Counted from the first letter of the stretch, positions 1 through 9,861 are shown. The stretch: 64,000 bases of DNA from Idiomarina loihiensis (GCF_024584785.1 NZ_CP074112.1:1302001-1366000), one strand, 5' to 3'. The notes: generated by a model from the letters alone, not told the origin. Translations and numbers: made by a program.

Positions 1-444
1 GCTATTTTGCCGCAAACCCAATGTGGTCAGTGCGGCTATCCCGGCTGTCGCCCCTATGCCGAAGCCATTGCCAACGGCGATGCCATCAATAAATGCCCTC
101 CGGGCGGCGAAGCAACCATTAAGCAACTAGCTGAGTTGATGGGCGTGGAACCACAACCTCTTGATGCCGCTCATGGTACCGAGGATGTTAAAAAGGTTGC
201 GGTGATCCGTGAAGATGAATGTATCGGCTGTACCAAGTGTATTCAGGCTTGTCCGGTAGATGCCATTTTAGGTGCCGCCAAGCAAATGCATACGGTTATA
301 GCCCATGAATGTACGGGCTGTGATCTTTGCGTGGAGCCCTGTCCAGTGGATTGTATTGATATGGTGCCGGTACCCGTGCGCCCAGAAAATTGGCAATGGA
401 ACCTAGAACAGATTCCAGTGACTGTTGTGGAGTCAGCTAAATAA
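1..444 (+). CDS. rsxB: Electron transport complex subunit RsxB/RnfB (5' end missing)
   Basis: Iron-sulfur subunit of the Rsx/Rnf complex, a membrane-bound ferredoxin:NAD oxidoreductase-like machine that in E. coli keeps SoxR reduced. The reading frame is open from base 1, so the N-terminal membrane anchor lies outside the window. Visible are the CGQCGYPGC cluster motif near the edge and then two ferredoxin-type 4Fe-4S motifs ([12 protein letters not shown] and [12 protein letters not shown]). The stop overlaps the rsxC start by one base (TAATG), which indicates a translationally coupled operon rsxB-C-D-G-E-nth. The identity is certain; only the start is unseen. Confidence 0.96.
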   Translation, partial: AILPQTQCGQCGYPGCRPYAEAIANGDAINKCPPGGEATIKQLAELMGVEPQPLDAAHGTEDVKKVAVIREDECIGCTKCIQACPVDAILGAAKQMHTVIAHECTGCDLCVEPCPVDCIDMVPVPVRPENWQWNLEQIPVTVVESAK

Positions 445-2072
445 TGTCCGCGATCAACATCAGTGCTATTGAGGCAGGTCAGTTGTGGAGCTTTCACGGC
501 GGCATTCATCCGCCCGAGCGCAAACAGCTATCGAACCAAACGCCCATCCAAACCTTGCCGTTAAGCAAGACGTTTGTGGTGCCGGTAAAGCAACACAGTG
601 GTAACAGTGGTGAAATACTGGTCGCTGTCGGCGACGACGTCCGTGCTGGCCAACCACTCACCCAACCGGGCTTACAACGTGGCTTACCCGTGCACGCTCC
701 TACCTCGGGTACAGTGCTGGCGATCGACGAACAGCCGATCGCTCATCCGTCGGGCCTAACTGACCTCACCATTACCCTTGCTGCCGATGGCCAAGATGCA
801 TGGTATCCAACCACTCCCTGCCCTGATTATCAGCAATTAAGTCGGGCTGAGCTGTTAGAGCGTATTCAAGCAGCCGGGATTGCAGGTTTAGGCGGTGCGG
901 GCTTTCCTAGTGCACAAAAATTAGCGTTACAACGTCCGCTTGAGTATCTCATTATCAATGGCGTGGAATGCGAACCCTATATTACTGCTGATGATCGCTT
1001 AATGCGTGAACATGCCGCCGAAATCATCAGTGGCACCGAGATCTTAATGCAGGTTAGCGGTTGCAACAAAGCCTTGATTGCAATTGAAGAGAACAAGCCT
1101 GAGGCGATTGCGATATTTACCCAGTTACTCAGTGAACGCGCTGCAACAGCAAGCAGGATTGCGTTACGCCAAGTGCCGGTAAAATACCCCTCGGGCGGCG
1201 AGAAGCAACTGATTGAAATTTTAACCGGACGGCAAGTTCCCAGTCGCGGCCTGCCGATTGATGTCGGCTTATTGATGCACAACGTAGGAACTGCGTTTGC
1301 CATTCATCAAGCTATCGTACTGGGCATACCGTTAATACAACGGGTGGTTACCGTCACCGGTGAACAAGTGGATAAACCGGGTAACTATTGGGTTCGTCTC
1401 GGTACCCCTGTCGCTGATCTGCTAGCTTATGCGGGCTTTCATGAAACTACCGGTAAGGCTGCACAACGGGTGATCATGGGCGGGCCAATGATGGGCTTTG
1501 CCTTGGCAAATTTACAAGTGCCGGTGGTGAAAATCACCAACTGCTTATTATTGCCCTCCACTACCGAGTTAGCCCCAGCCCAACAAGAAATGAATTGCAT
1601 TCGGTGTGGCGCCTGTGCTGACGTGTGCCCGGCGCAACTGTTGCCGCAGCAACTGCAATGGCTGGCCAAAGCCAAAGATTATGATGGCCTCGAGCAACAG
1701 AACCTGTTTGACTGTATTGAATGTGGAGCCTGCGCTTACGTCTGCCCAAGTGAAATTCCGTTGGTGCATTACTATCGTAAAGCCAAAGCTGAGATCCGCA
1801 ATATTGCGCGCGAAAAAGCCAAGGCAGAAATTGCACGTGAACGCTTTGAAGCGCGCCAAGAGCGCCTTGAACGCGAAAAACAAGAACGATTAGAACGTCA
1901 TCGGCAAGCTGCTGAAGCACGTAAAGCGGCCCAAGCTGAAGCGGTCGCCGCTGGCGCTGATAACCCGCAAGATGCGGTCCAAGCAGCTATTGCTCGGGCC
2001 AAAGCTCGCAAAGCCGCACAAGCTGCTGCTGCCGCCAAGGCCAACGACTCTGCCGAAGGTGAATCATCATGA
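444..2072 (+). CDS. rsxC: Electron transport complex subunit RsxC/RnfC
   Basis: Peripheral subunit of the Rsx/Rnf complex that is thought to carry the NADH/FMN site and two 4Fe-4S clusters. The N-terminal RnfC barrel is followed by a Rossmann-like part containing GLGGAGFPSAQK and then two cluster motifs, CIRCGACADVCP near residue 385 and CIECGACAYVCP near residue 424. At 542 aa it is shorter than E. coli RsxC (740 aa). The difference lies in the C-terminal Ala/Lys/Glu/Arg-rich low-complexity tail, which is short here (residues about 450-542). It overlaps rsxD by four bases (ATGA). Confidence 0.96.
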   Translation: MSAINISAIEAGQLWSFHGGIHPPERKQLSNQTPIQTLPLSKTFVVPVKQHSGNSGEILVAVGDDVRAGQPLTQPGLQRGLPVHAPTSGTVLAIDEQPIAHPSGLTDLTITLAADGQDAWYPTTPCPDYQQLSRAELLERIQAAGIAGLGGAGFPSAQKLALQRPLEYLIINGVECEPYITADDRLMREHAAEIISGTEILMQVSGCNKALIAIEENKPEAIAIFTQLLSERAATASRIALRQVPVKYPSGGEKQLIEILTGRQVPSRGLPIDVGLLMHNVGTAFAIHQAIVLGIPLIQRVVTVTGEQVDKPGNYWVRLGTPVADLLAYAGFHETTGKAAQRVIMGGPMMGFALANLQVPVVKITNCLLLPSTTELAPAQQEMNCIRCGACADVCPAQLLPQQLQWLAKAKDYDGLEQQNLFDCIECGACAYVCPSEIPLVHYYRKAKAEIRNIAREKAKAEIARERFEARQERLEREKQERLERHRQAAEARKAAQAEAVAAGADNPQDAVQAAIARAKARKAAQAAAAAKANDSAEGESS

Positions 2073-3127
2073 CATTTAAAATAGCCGCATCGCCCCACGC
2101 TCACCAACGGCGTACCACCACGCAAGTGATGCGTTGGGTTTACCTAGCGGTAATTCCTGGCATCTTGGTACACAGCTACTTTTTTGGCTTAGGGATTTTC
2201 TTACAACTGCTGTTAGCATTACTCACAGCATGGATTTGTGAAGCCGCCGTGATGCGTGTTCGTGGACGCTCCGTAGCGAGTGCCTGGCAGGATCATACCG
2301 CCATAGTGACTGCGGTGTTGTTAGCCATTAGCATACCCAGCTTGGCACCTTGGTGGATCATTGTGATTGGCACCGCCTTTGCCATCTTGGTGGTGAAGCA
2401 TGTCTATGGTGGCGTTGGCCAAAATCTATTTAATCCTGCCATGGCTGGCTACGTGCTGTTACTGGTGTCCTTTCCGGTACAGATGACCAGTTGGCCGATC
2501 CCACAACAACTGGCACAGTTACAGTTATCGCTAGCCGATACGTGGCAGTTAATCAGCAGTGGTTATAGCCAAGCAGGCTATAGTTTAGAGCAATTGCGTA
2601 GTGGCATTGATGGGGTCACAATGGCGACTCCCCTAGATAGCTTACGCACCGATCTTAGTCATCAACTCACCACCGCAGAAGCGCTGCAAAAGCCTATTTT
2701 CGGAAGTTTTGCTGGGGTTGGCTGGGGCTACCTCAATCTGGCCTTTTTGCTTGGCGGCTTGGTGCTTATTTATCAACGTATTATCAGTTGGCATATCCCG
2801 GCCGGGGTGCTGCTAGGCTTAACGGTGCCTGCCACTTTGTTGTGGTTGTTCAATCCGGATCAAAGCATCTCTCCTTGGCTACATCTGATGAGTGGTGCAA
2901 CCATGTTGGGGGCCTTTTTTATTGCCACCGATCCGGTAACAGCGGCAACGTCTAACAAAGGCCGCTTCATTTTCGGCCTCATCATTGGCGCTTTAGTGAT
3001 GGTGATTCGCACTTGGGGGGGCTACCCTGATGCTGTTGCCTTTGCGGTGTTGCTAGCTAATATGGCCGTTCCCGTGATTGATAAGTACAGCCAACCGCTA
3101 GCCTATGGCCATGGAGGTAGAACATGA
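2069..3127 (+). CDS. rsxD: Electron transport complex membrane subunit RsxD/RnfD
   Basis: Polytopic inner-membrane subunit (NqrB/RnfD family), 352 aa, with many hydrophobic segments. The covalent FMN site is recognisable as DGVTMATPL, which puts the threonine at residue 187, the same position as the flavinylated threonine of E. coli RsxD. The start overlaps the rsxC stop (ATGA) and the stop overlaps the rsxG start in the same way, so translation is coupled along the operon. Confidence 0.96.
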   Translation: MTFKIAASPHAHQRRTTTQVMRWVYLAVIPGILVHSYFFGLGIFLQLLLALLTAWICEAAVMRVRGRSVASAWQDHTAIVTAVLLAISIPSLAPWWIIVIGTAFAILVVKHVYGGVGQNLFNPAMAGYVLLLVSFPVQMTSWPIPQQLAQLQLSLADTWQLISSGYSQAGYSLEQLRSGIDGVTMATPLDSLRTDLSHQLTTAEALQKPIFGSFAGVGWGYLNLAFLLGGLVLIYQRIISWHIPAGVLLGLTVPATLLWLFNPDQSISPWLHLMSGATMLGAFFIATDPVTAATSNKGRFIFGLIIGALVMVIRTWGGYPDAVAFAVLLANMAVPVIDKYSQPLAYGHGGRT

Positions 3128-3759
3128 TCGGCAAAAGTATGCGCCATAATGGTATGGTTCTAGCCTTGTTCGCTATTGTTGCAACCCTGCTCATTGTGGC
3201 CACAGCTCAGTTTACCGAGGAGCCCATTAAGCGCCAACAAGAGCAAGAATTGTTGCAAGTGCTGAACCAATTAATTCCACCTGAGCTGCATGATAACGAC
3301 TTGTACCAGAGCTGTAGTTTAGTTGACCATGCTGAACTAGGGCCTGGCTCTCATCGCATTTATCGGGCTAGCCTGAACCAGCAAGCCACCGCCTTAGCGG
3401 TAGAAGTGACCGCACCGAATGGTTACAGTGGTGCGATTGAACTACTAGTAGCCTTCACCGTCGCCGGTGAGGTTAGTGGCGTGCGTACCCTACGCCATCA
3501 AGAAACCCCGGGCTTGGGTGATAAAATTGAGATCCGCAAAGATGATTGGATCACCAGTTTCAACGGTTTAACCGTGCAAGGAGCTGATGACAACCGCTGG
3601 GCCGTGACTCGCGATGGCGGTATGTTTGATCAATTTACTGGCGCTACTATCACCCCAAGAGCCGTAGTGCAGGCAGTAAAACGTGCCAACCTGTTATTTC
3701 AGCAGCAACAGCAACAGTGGTTCGCGGCCCCTAACAACTGTGCCGGAGTAAGCTCATGA
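3124..3759 (+). CDS. rsxG: Electron transport complex subunit RsxG/RnfG
   Basis: Subunit with one N-terminal membrane helix (residues about 10-27) and a periplasmic FMN-binding domain. The flavinylation motif FTGATIT places the FMN-bearing threonine at residue 175, as in E. coli RsxG. It is 211 aa long, the usual length. Four-base ATGA overlaps with rsxD upstream and rsxE downstream support the chosen start, and a GGAGG sequence lies just before the ATG. Confidence 0.95.
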   Translation: MIGKSMRHNGMVLALFAIVATLLIVATAQFTEEPIKRQQEQELLQVLNQLIPPELHDNDLYQSCSLVDHAELGPGSHRIYRASLNQQATALAVEVTAPNGYSGAIELLVAFTVAGEVSGVRTLRHQETPGLGDKIEIRKDDWITSFNGLTVQGADDNRWAVTRDGGMFDQFTGATITPRAVVQAVKRANLLFQQQQQQWFAAPNNCAGVSS

Positions 3760-4445
3760 ACGCCTACAAAGAGTTAACCCTACAGGGCTTGTGGACCAAC
3801 AACCCTGCCTTAGTGCAACTGCTAGGCCTGTGCCCTCTGCTCGCAGTTACCTCAACGGTAACCAATGCGTTGGGGCTTGGTTTGGCAACCTTACTGGTGT
3901 TGGTGGGTTCTAACGTCACCGTATCACTAGTGCGCGACTGGGTTCCTAAAGAAATTCGTATTCCGGTGTTTGTGATGGTGATTGCAACCTTTGTTACCGT
4001 CATGCAATTATTGATGAACGCTTATGTGTATGGCTTGTATCAATCGCTGGGTATTTTCATTCCGCTGATCGTCACCAATTGTGCCATCATTGGTCGTGCC
4101 GAAGCTTATGCCTCCAAGAACCCCTGGCAAAAATCGGCGTTTGATGGCCTGATGATGGGCTTAGGCTTCACCTTAGTACTGGTGTTGTTAGGCGCCATTC
4201 GTGAGATTATCGGTAACGGCACCCTGTTTGATGGTGCCGATTTACTGCTAGGAGCATGGGCCAGTGAGCTACGTATCGAACTGGTTCAATTTGACTACCC
4301 GCTGCTGTTGGCGATTTTGCCGCCGGGGGCCTTTATTGTGATGGGCTTTATCATTGCGGGTAAAAACTGGTTCGATCAGCGCCAAGCCGAGCGCGCCAAA
4401 ACACCAGAAAAACAAGTAACGCGGGCTCGGGTTACGGCCCAATAA
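3756..4445 (+). CDS. rsxE: Electron transport complex membrane subunit RsxE/RnfE
   Basis: Inner-membrane subunit of the RnfE/NqrD family, 229 aa, with about six hydrophobic segments. Family motifs are visible: the N-terminal [20 protein letters not shown] and the central [12 protein letters not shown], which belongs to the pseudo-symmetric RsxA/RsxE pair. It is the last rsx gene and is followed five bases later by nth, the gene order of E. coli and most gammaproteobacteria. Confidence 0.96.
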   Translation: MNAYKELTLQGLWTNNPALVQLLGLCPLLAVTSTVTNALGLGLATLLVLVGSNVTVSLVRDWVPKEIRIPVFVMVIATFVTVMQLLMNAYVYGLYQSLGIFIPLIVTNCAIIGRAEAYASKNPWQKSAFDGLMMGLGFTLVLVLLGAIREIIGNGTLFDGADLLLGAWASELRIELVQFDYPLLLAILPPGAFIVMGFIIAGKNWFDQRQAERAKTPEKQVTRARVTAQ

Positions 4446-4450
4446 CTATC

Positions 4451-5092
4451 ATGAATAAAGACAAACGTATTGCCATTTTAACGCGCTTGCGCGAGCACAA
4501 TCCGCACCCTACTACGGAACTTGAGTACAACTCGAGTTTTGAGTTACTGATTGCTGTGTTGTTATCGGCCCAAGCCACCGATGTTGGGGTAAATAAAGCG
4601 ACTCGTAAACTCTTTGCCGCAGCCAATACTCCGGCAGCCATGTTAGCCTTGGGCGTGGACGGCGTTAAAGAGTACATTAAAACCATCGGCCTCTTTAATG
4701 CCAAGGCTGAGAACATCATCAAAACTTGTACTATCTTGGTGAATCAACATCAAGGCGCTGTGCCAGAAGACCGCGAGGCTCTAGAAGCCTTGCCAGGGGT
4801 TGGACGCAAAACCGCTAACGTGGTGCTCAATACAGCGTTTGGCTGGCCCACTATTGCCGTCGATACCCATATTTTTCGGGTTGCGAATCGGACTAAATTT
4901 GCGCCAGGCAAAACCGTCCGAGCGGTAGAAGATAGACTAGAAAAAGTGATTCCGGCCGAATTTAAAGTAGATGCTCATCACTGGTTTATTTTACACGGGC
5001 GATACACCTGTATTGCGCGTAAACCAAGATGTGGCAGTTGCTTAATCGAAGATTTGTGCGAATTTAAACAGAAGACATCAGACGAGGTTTAA
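4451..5092 (+). CDS. nth: Endonuclease III (DNA glycosylase/AP lyase)
   Basis: Base-excision repair enzyme that removes oxidised pyrimidines and cleaves at the abasic site. The helix-hairpin-helix [12 protein letters not shown] carries the catalytic lysine at residue 120, and the aspartate of AVDTH is residue 138; both numbers match E. coli Nth. The C-terminal 4Fe-4S loop has the C-x6-C-x2-C-x5-C spacing beginning at C187. At 213 aa it is full length. It is the distal gene of the rsx operon; linkage to an electron-transfer complex is conserved in the class. Confidence 0.97.
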   Translation: MNKDKRIAILTRLREHNPHPTTELEYNSSFELLIAVLLSAQATDVGVNKATRKLFAAANTPAAMLALGVDGVKEYIKTIGLFNAKAENIIKTCTILVNQHQGAVPEDREALEALPGVGRKTANVVLNTAFGWPTIAVDTHIFRVANRTKFAPGKTVRAVEDRLEKVIPAEFKVDAHHWFILHGRYTCIARKPRCGSCLIEDLCEFKQKTSDEV

Positions 5093-5093
5093 C

Positions 5094-5498
5094 ATGAGAC
5101 TACTGCACACCATGCTACGTGTTGGCGACCTGCAAGGCTCCATTCAATTTTACACCGAACTATTGGGCATGAAGCTATTACGTACCGCTGATAACGAAGA
5201 ATACAAGTATTCTCTGGCGTTTGTTGGTTACGGCGATGAAGCTGACCATAGCGTGCTTGAGTTAACTTACAATTGGGGTGTTACTGAATACGAACACGGC
5301 GGTGCCTTTGGCCATATTGCTATTGGTGTTAGCGATATTTATCAAGTTTGTGAGCAATTAGAGCAAGCTGGTGCTGATGTTTATCGTAAGCCGGGGCCGG
5401 TTAAAGGTGGTAAAACCATCATTGCTTTTGTGCGTGATCCGGACGGTTATGCCATTGAGTTAATTGAGCGTAGCGCAGCCAATCCTGGAGATTTATGA
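5094..5498 (+). CDS. gloA: Lactoylglutathione lyase (glyoxalase I)
   Basis: Converts the methylglyoxal-glutathione hemithioacetal to S-lactoylglutathione, using nickel or zinc. It is 134 aa, a single glyoxalase/VOC domain, with the metal ligands in the expected places: H5 (LLHTMLRV), a glutamate in VLELTYNWG, a histidine in FGHIAIGV and a glutamate in GYAIELIE. It follows nth after one base and overlaps rnt by four bases. In Vibrio and relatives gloA and rnt are also neighbours. Confidence 0.95.
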   Translation: MRLLHTMLRVGDLQGSIQFYTELLGMKLLRTADNEEYKYSLAFVGYGDEADHSVLELTYNWGVTEYEHGGAFGHIAIGVSDIYQVCEQLEQAGADVYRKPGPVKGGKTIIAFVRDPDGYAIELIERSAANPGDL

Positions 5499-6166
5499 GC
5501 CAGACGCCAACGCCAGCCAGCACTGCACCCGCTGCTGCGGTGACTATGCAAGAGCGCTTTCGCGGCTACATGCCGGTCGTTATTGACGTTGAAACCGCAG
5601 GTTTTAATGCCAAAACTGATGCCTTACTTGAAGTCGCCGCGGTTATTCTGGAATTCAATCAGGCCGGACAACTGCAACCGGCCAAATCTTTGCACTATCA
5701 TGTTGAGCCTTTCGAAGGTGCTAACATTGAGCAAGCAGCCATCGATTTTAATGGCATTGATCCGCACTCGCCCCTACGCGGCGCAGTAGCAGAGAGCGAA
5801 GCTCTCAAAGACATGTTCAAGCCGATTCGTAAAGCGCAAAAAGACGCGGGTTGCCAACGTTGTATTTTAGTCGGCCACAATGCGACCTTTGATCATAGCT
5901 TTGTTATGGCAGCAGCAGAGCGAGCACAACTCAAACGTAATCCGTTCCATCCGTTTGTTACTTTTGACACGGCCGCTTTAGCTGCGGTGTTTTTAGGTCA
6001 AACCGTGCTGATCAAAGCATGCCAAGCAGCTGGTATTGCCTTTGATAGTAAACAAGCGCATTCTGCCCTGTATGATACTGAACGTACAGCTGAGCTGTTT
6101 TGCTATATGGTTAATCGCTATCAAGATCTCGGTGGCTGGCCCTTGCAACCAGCAAGCAACAGCTAA
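5495..6166 (+). CDS. rnt: Ribonuclease T
   Basis: DEDDh-family 3'-5' exoribonuclease that trims tRNA and other stable RNA 3' ends. The exonuclease motifs are VIDVETAGF (D and E), [10 protein letters not shown] (D) and [14 protein letters not shown] (H and D). It is 223 aa, close to the E. coli length of 215. A poorly conserved N-terminal extension of about 25 residues rich in Pro, Ala and Thr precedes the domain. The ATG overlaps the gloA stop (ATGA). Confidence 0.95.
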   Translation: MSQTPTPASTAPAAAVTMQERFRGYMPVVIDVETAGFNAKTDALLEVAAVILEFNQAGQLQPAKSLHYHVEPFEGANIEQAAIDFNGIDPHSPLRGAVAESEALKDMFKPIRKAQKDAGCQRCILVGHNATFDHSFVMAAAERAQLKRNPFHPFVTFDTAALAAVFLGQTVLIKACQAAGIAFDSKQAHSALYDTERTAELFCYMVNRYQDLGGWPLQPASNS

Positions 6167-6219
6167 GCCTCGCTGGCACTTAACTGGCGCATAACACAAA
6201 CAATAACAAGGAAACGCAT

Positions 6220-6822
6220 ATGCCCACCCATCACCGTGTTCCATTATTCTTAGCCAGCCTGTTTGTGGTGGTCGTCTGCTGGTCAGCCATAGCGCCTGCT
6301 GATAATCGGGTTTGGTGGGCTGAAATGGTACCTATTTTTGCGATCTTTATCGGCTTGGCCGTCACCTACAAGCACTTTCAGTTTAGCAATACCAGCTACC
6401 TTTTGATGAGCGTGCTACTCATCATGCACACCATAGGTGCGCATTACACCTTTGCCAAAGTGCCATTTGATTGGGTCACCGAAACCTTTGCCTTTGAGCG
6501 TAATCATTACGACCGGGTGGCTCATTTTAGTGTGGGCTTTTATGCCTATGCAGCGGCTGAGTTATTGCTGCGTAAGCAATGGGCTCGCCCCGTGACGGCG
6601 ATGTTATTCGGGCTGTTTTTAATCATGGCCGTAGCCGCCGCCTACGAGATCATTGAATGGCAATTCGCGGTGATTGAAGGCGGCAATGCCGGCATCGAAT
6701 TTCTGGGCTCACAAGGTGACCCCTGGGATGCGCAAAAAGACATGCTGGCTGATACCCTAGGAGCTATTGCCGCGCTAGTCTTGTTCTATTTCTCGCATTG
6801 GGTTAAGCCTGCTAAAGACTAA
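6220..6822 (+). CDS. DUF2238 (YjdF-like) inner-membrane protein
   Basis: Membrane protein of about six hydrophobic segments and 200 aa, related to E. coli YjdF (DUF2238). Conserved polar features between the helices include YDRVAHFSVGFYAYAAAE and EIIEWQFAV, plus a QGDPWDAQKDMLAD segment near the C-terminus, all typical of the family. The function is unknown. It has its own AAGGA ribosome-binding site. The stop overlaps the convergent deaminase gene by four bases. Confidence 0.85.
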   Translation: MPTHHRVPLFLASLFVVVVCWSAIAPADNRVWWAEMVPIFAIFIGLAVTYKHFQFSNTSYLLMSVLLIMHTIGAHYTFAKVPFDWVTETFAFERNHYDRVAHFSVGFYAYAAAELLLRKQWARPVTAMLFGLFLIMAVAAAYEIIEWQFAVIEGGNAGIEFLGSQGDPWDAQKDMLADTLGAIAALVLFYFSHWVKPAKD

Positions 6823-7256
6823 ACCCCAATGTCTTCATGCCATAACTGCGGATGCTGCTGAATAAAGTTTTGCATTAATTCGATACAGCTAGCATCCTGC
6901 CTTACCTCCACCTCAATTCCGGCCTCAAGCAAGCGCTGTTCAGCACCCATAAAGGTCTGATTTTCACCAATAACTACCTTCTTGATGCCATAGAGCTCAA
7001 TTGCTCCTGCGCACATGCAACAAGGGGATAAGGTGGTGTAAATGGTGCATTCCCGATAAACTTTCGCCGGTTGCCTCCCGGCATTTTCAAGGGCATCCAT
7101 TTCGCCATGCAAAATAGGGCTGCCACTTTGAACCCTTCGATTATGGCCACGACCGATGATCTTGCCTTGGTGCACCAGTACCGAACCTATGGGCACCCCG
7201 CCCTCAGCTAAGCCTTGTTTTGCTTCAGCGATAGCCGCTTGCATAAATTCATCCAT
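6819..7256 (-). CDS. Cytosine deaminase-like (yeast Fcy1-type) deaminase
   Basis: Zinc-dependent deaminase of the CDA/tRNA-adenosine deaminase fold, 145 aa. The zinc motifs are LHGEMDALEN (H and the catalytic E) and TTLSPCCMCAGAI (the two Cys). The closest relative I recognise is not TadA or bacterial CodA but the small fungal cytosine deaminase Fcy1: GGVPIG, GRGHN, TLHGE/ILHGE, GR..KVY, YTTLSPC.MC.GAI, GEN..F and a C-terminal W.EDIG are shared in order. Conversion of cytosine to uracil is therefore inferred but substrates could differ. It is monocistronic, divergent from dbpA, with an upstream GGAG site. Confidence 0.78.
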   Translation of the reverse strand: MDEFMQAAIAEAKQGLAEGGVPIGSVLVHQGKIIGRGHNRRVQSGSPILHGEMDALENAGRQPAKVYRECTIYTTLSPCCMCAGAIELYGIKKVVIGENQTFMGAEQRLLEAGIEVEVRQDASCIELMQNFIQQHPQLWHEDIGV

Positions 7257-7374
7257 TGTTTGCGCTCCTGATGTTTTGCAGATTCACCATAAATACTTTC
7301 TCTGATATCCAGCATAGCCCAAATTCTGCTATTATGAACCGTCTATTCATCACGTATAAGTTAGCACATCTATC

Positions 7375-8784
7375 ATGAGCACTGTCGCAATGCCAACCAC
7401 CCAACCTCCTCTCAGCCAGTTCAGTCAGCTTCCGTTAGCAGCCAATTTGTTGCAACGCGTGGCCGAGCTTGGCTACAGCACCATGACCCCCGTTCAAGCA
7501 GGCAGTTTGCCGGTGATTTTGGCGGGCCAAGATGTGGTGGTACAGGCCCCAACCGGCTCCGGAAAAACCGCAGCCTTTGCGCTAGGCTTGTTAACCAAGC
7601 TGGTGCCCGCTCAGCAAGCACCTCAAGCACTGGTAATGTGTCCAACACGTGAGCTGGCCGAACAAGTAGCCGAAGTCATTCGTAGTCTTGCCAAAGCCAT
7701 CGGCGATGTGAAAGTACTGACACTTTGTGGTGGGGTGCCAGCGCGAGGCCAGCGTGAGTCATTGCAGCACGGTGCAAACATTCTGGTGGGTACGCCAGGG
7801 CGTATTCTAGATTTGCTGCAGCAGCAAGCTTTCAGCACAGCAGCCATCCACACGTTGGTCTTGGATGAAGCGGATCGCATGCTAGAAATGGGCTTTATCG
7901 ATGATCTTAAGGCTATTGTGAAGACGCTACCGGGCCAGCGCCAAACGTTATTGTTTAGTGCCACCTACCCAACCACTATCGCCCAACTAGCGCAACAGGT
8001 AAGCCAGCAGGCAAAGCATATTCAAGCGGAAGATGCTGCAGTACCAGCGGCTATTACCCAACGTTTTTATGAGTTAACCGACACTGCCGCGAACGCAGTG
8101 GCAAATCTTCTGCTCCAATTACAGCCACCCAGCTGTATGGTGTTCTGTAATACCAAAGCTGAGACGCAAAACATTGTGACCCACTTGCTCGGCCAAGGCA
8201 TTAGCGCCACCGCCTTAAATGGTGATCTTGACCAAAAACAGCGCGATCAAGCAATGATTCAATTTCTCCATGGTAGTGTCCGCGTGTTAGTTGCAACGGA
8301 TGTCGCCGCGCGGGGCGTGGATGTGGATCAATTACCCTTGGTGATTAACGTGCATATGGCCCATGACCTTGATACCCACACCCATCGCATTGGCCGTACT
8401 GGGCGGGCTGGCAGTGCTGGCCTAGCTATTACGCTACTAGGGGCACAGGATAACTATCAAAGGCATCTGCTAGAAGACCAACTCGATAAACCTATTCAGC
8501 TGTTAGCACTACCAGCACCGGCTGCGGCTGCGGCTAATCTTAGCTTGCCCGCACTGTGGAGTACGCTGCAAATCACTGGGGGCAAGAAAGATAAACTGCG
8601 CCCAGGTGACATTGTTGGCGCCCTCACCAAAGATAATCAACTGAAAGTAGACGCGATAGGTAAAATCAAAGTACTTAGCCAGTGGTCTTTTGTGACGGTC
8701 CGCAAAGCTCAGGTGAAAGCCGCACTGGCCATTCTCAATAACGACAAAATCAAAGGTAAGCGCTTTCGCGCACGAGCGCTCTAA
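7375..8784 (+). CDS. dbpA: ATP-dependent RNA helicase DbpA
   Basis: DEAD-box helicase that acts in 50S ribosome assembly by recognising hairpin 92 of 23S rRNA. Motifs in order are the Q motif region (YSTMTPVQ), Walker A (APTGSGKT), PTRELA, DEAD (LVLDEADRML), SAT (LLFSATYP), VLVATDVAARGVD and HRIGRTGRAG. The C-terminal 75 residues, including GGKKDKLRPGDIVGAL and KIKGKRFRAR, form the DbpA-specific RNA-binding domain, which separates it from other DEAD proteins. It is 469 aa. An in-frame ATG five codons downstream (7390) is an alternative start. Confidence 0.96.
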   Translation: MSTVAMPTTQPPLSQFSQLPLAANLLQRVAELGYSTMTPVQAGSLPVILAGQDVVVQAPTGSGKTAAFALGLLTKLVPAQQAPQALVMCPTRELAEQVAEVIRSLAKAIGDVKVLTLCGGVPARGQRESLQHGANILVGTPGRILDLLQQQAFSTAAIHTLVLDEADRMLEMGFIDDLKAIVKTLPGQRQTLLFSATYPTTIAQLAQQVSQQAKHIQAEDAAVPAAITQRFYELTDTAANAVANLLLQLQPPSCMVFCNTKAETQNIVTHLLGQGISATALNGDLDQKQRDQAMIQFLHGSVRVLVATDVAARGVDVDQLPLVINVHMAHDLDTHTHRIGRTGRAGSAGLAITLLGAQDNYQRHLLEDQLDKPIQLLALPAPAAAAANLSLPALWSTLQITGGKKDKLRPGDIVGALTKDNQLKVDAIGKIKVLSQWSFVTVRKAQVKAALAILNNDKIKGKRFRARAL

Positions 8785-8829
8785 CGGGCAGCCAATCTCT
8801 TGTCGCCATGCCGTAAAAGGCCACAAAAA

Positions 8830-8862
8830 AAGCCCCAGCACTGAAACCAGTAGCTGGGGCTT
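8830..8862. terminator. Bidirectional rho-independent terminator between dbpA and prx
   Basis: Perfect 10-bp inverted repeat AAGCCCCAGC / GCTGGGGCTT with a 13-base loop. It is flanked by an A-run on the left and T-rich sequence on the right, so it can end both the plus-strand dbpA and the minus-strand peroxiredoxin transcripts. Confidence 0.85.
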
Positions 8863-8893
8863 ATTCTTTGAATTAGTCTAAAAGTTTAGGCTA

Positions 8894-9499
8894 TTACAGT
8901 TTGCCAGCGTTTTTCGACAAGTAGTCTGCTACCCCTTTAGGGTCTGCTTTCATGCCTTCGTCGCCTTCTTTCCAACCAGCTGGGCACACGTCACCGTGTT
9001 TCTGGTGGAAGTTTAACGCGTCAACCAAACGAATCATTTCGTCGATGTTGCGGCCTAATGGCAAGTCGTTCACGATTTGATGACGTACCACGCCTTCTTC
9101 ATCGATCAAGAATGACGCACGGAAAGCCACGCCGTCAGTTGGATGCTCAACATCGTAAGCACGGCAAATTGAATGCTTAACGTCGGCTACTAATGGATAT
9201 TTAACCGCACCAATGCCGCCGTCTGCTTCAGCGGTGTTACGCCATGCGTTGTGCGTGAATTGTGAATCGATAGACACACCGATAACTTCTACACCACGTT
9301 TTTTGAATTCTTCTAAACGGTGGTCAAATGCGATCAACTCAGAAGGACATACGAAGGTGAAATCTAATGGGTAAAAGAAAACAACCGCTTTCTTACCTTT
9401 AATTTGCTCGTATAAGTTAAAGCTATCAACAATTTCACCGTTTCCTAATACCGCTGCAGCAGTGAAGTTAGGAGCCTTACGACCTACTAATACACCCAT
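8894..9499 (-). CDS. 2-Cys peroxiredoxin (AhpC/Prx1 type)
   Basis: Thiol peroxidase that reduces hydrogen peroxide and organic peroxides. It is 201 aa. The peroxidatic cysteine is C51 in FTFVCPSEL and the resolving cysteine is C172 in GDVCPAGW; both are typical of the AhpC/Prx1 class. A GGAG site sits before the ATG. It lies 26 bases downstream of grxD on the same strand, and a peroxiredoxin next to a monothiol glutaredoxin and sodB makes this a small oxidative-stress neighbourhood. Confidence 0.93.
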   Translation of the reverse strand: MGVLVGRKAPNFTAAAVLGNGEIVDSFNLYEQIKGKKAVVFFYPLDFTFVCPSELIAFDHRLEEFKKRGVEVIGVSIDSQFTHNAWRNTAEADGGIGAVKYPLVADVKHSICRAYDVEHPTDGVAFRASFLIDEEGVVRHQIVNDLPLGRNIDEMIRLVDALNFHQKHGDVCPAGWKEGDEGMKADPKGVADYLSKNAGKL

Positions 9500-9525
9500 G
9501 TTATATCTCCGTTTTCTAGGTTTAC

Positions 9526-9861
9526 TTATTCTGCTGGGGCCGGATGGCGCTCAGCAACTTCTGCAATTAAAGCCTGCAATTCACCTTTTTGGAACATTTC
9601 CAAAATGATGTCACAACCACCCACTAATTCGCCTTCAATCCACAATTGTGGAAAGGTAGGCCAATCAGCGTAAGCGGGTAATTCTGCACGAATATCTGGG
9701 TTTTGCAAAATATCAACATAAGCAAATGGCTGACCACAGCTCATTAGTGCTTGCGATGCTTGCGCAGAAAATCCACAGCTTGGTAATTTAGGTGACCCTT
9801 TCATGTATAACAGAATAGGGTTTTCAGCAATTTGCTGTTTGATCTTTTCAACAGTTTCCAT
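9526..9861 (-). CDS. grxD: Monothiol glutaredoxin GrxD (CGFS type)
   Basis: Iron-sulfur cluster carrier glutaredoxin of 111 aa with the signature CGFS active site at C29. I chose the ATG at 9861 (METVEKIKQQI), which matches the family N-terminus; the longer frame upstream adds 25 residues with no homology. In many gammaproteobacteria grxD is beside sodB, as here, where sodB is divergent across a 242-base gap. Confidence 0.95.
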   Translation of the reverse strand: METVEKIKQQIAENPILLYMKGSPKLPSCGFSAQASQALMSCGQPFAYVDILQNPDIRAELPAYADWPTFPQLWIEGELVGGCDIILEMFQKGELQALIAEVAERHPAPAE

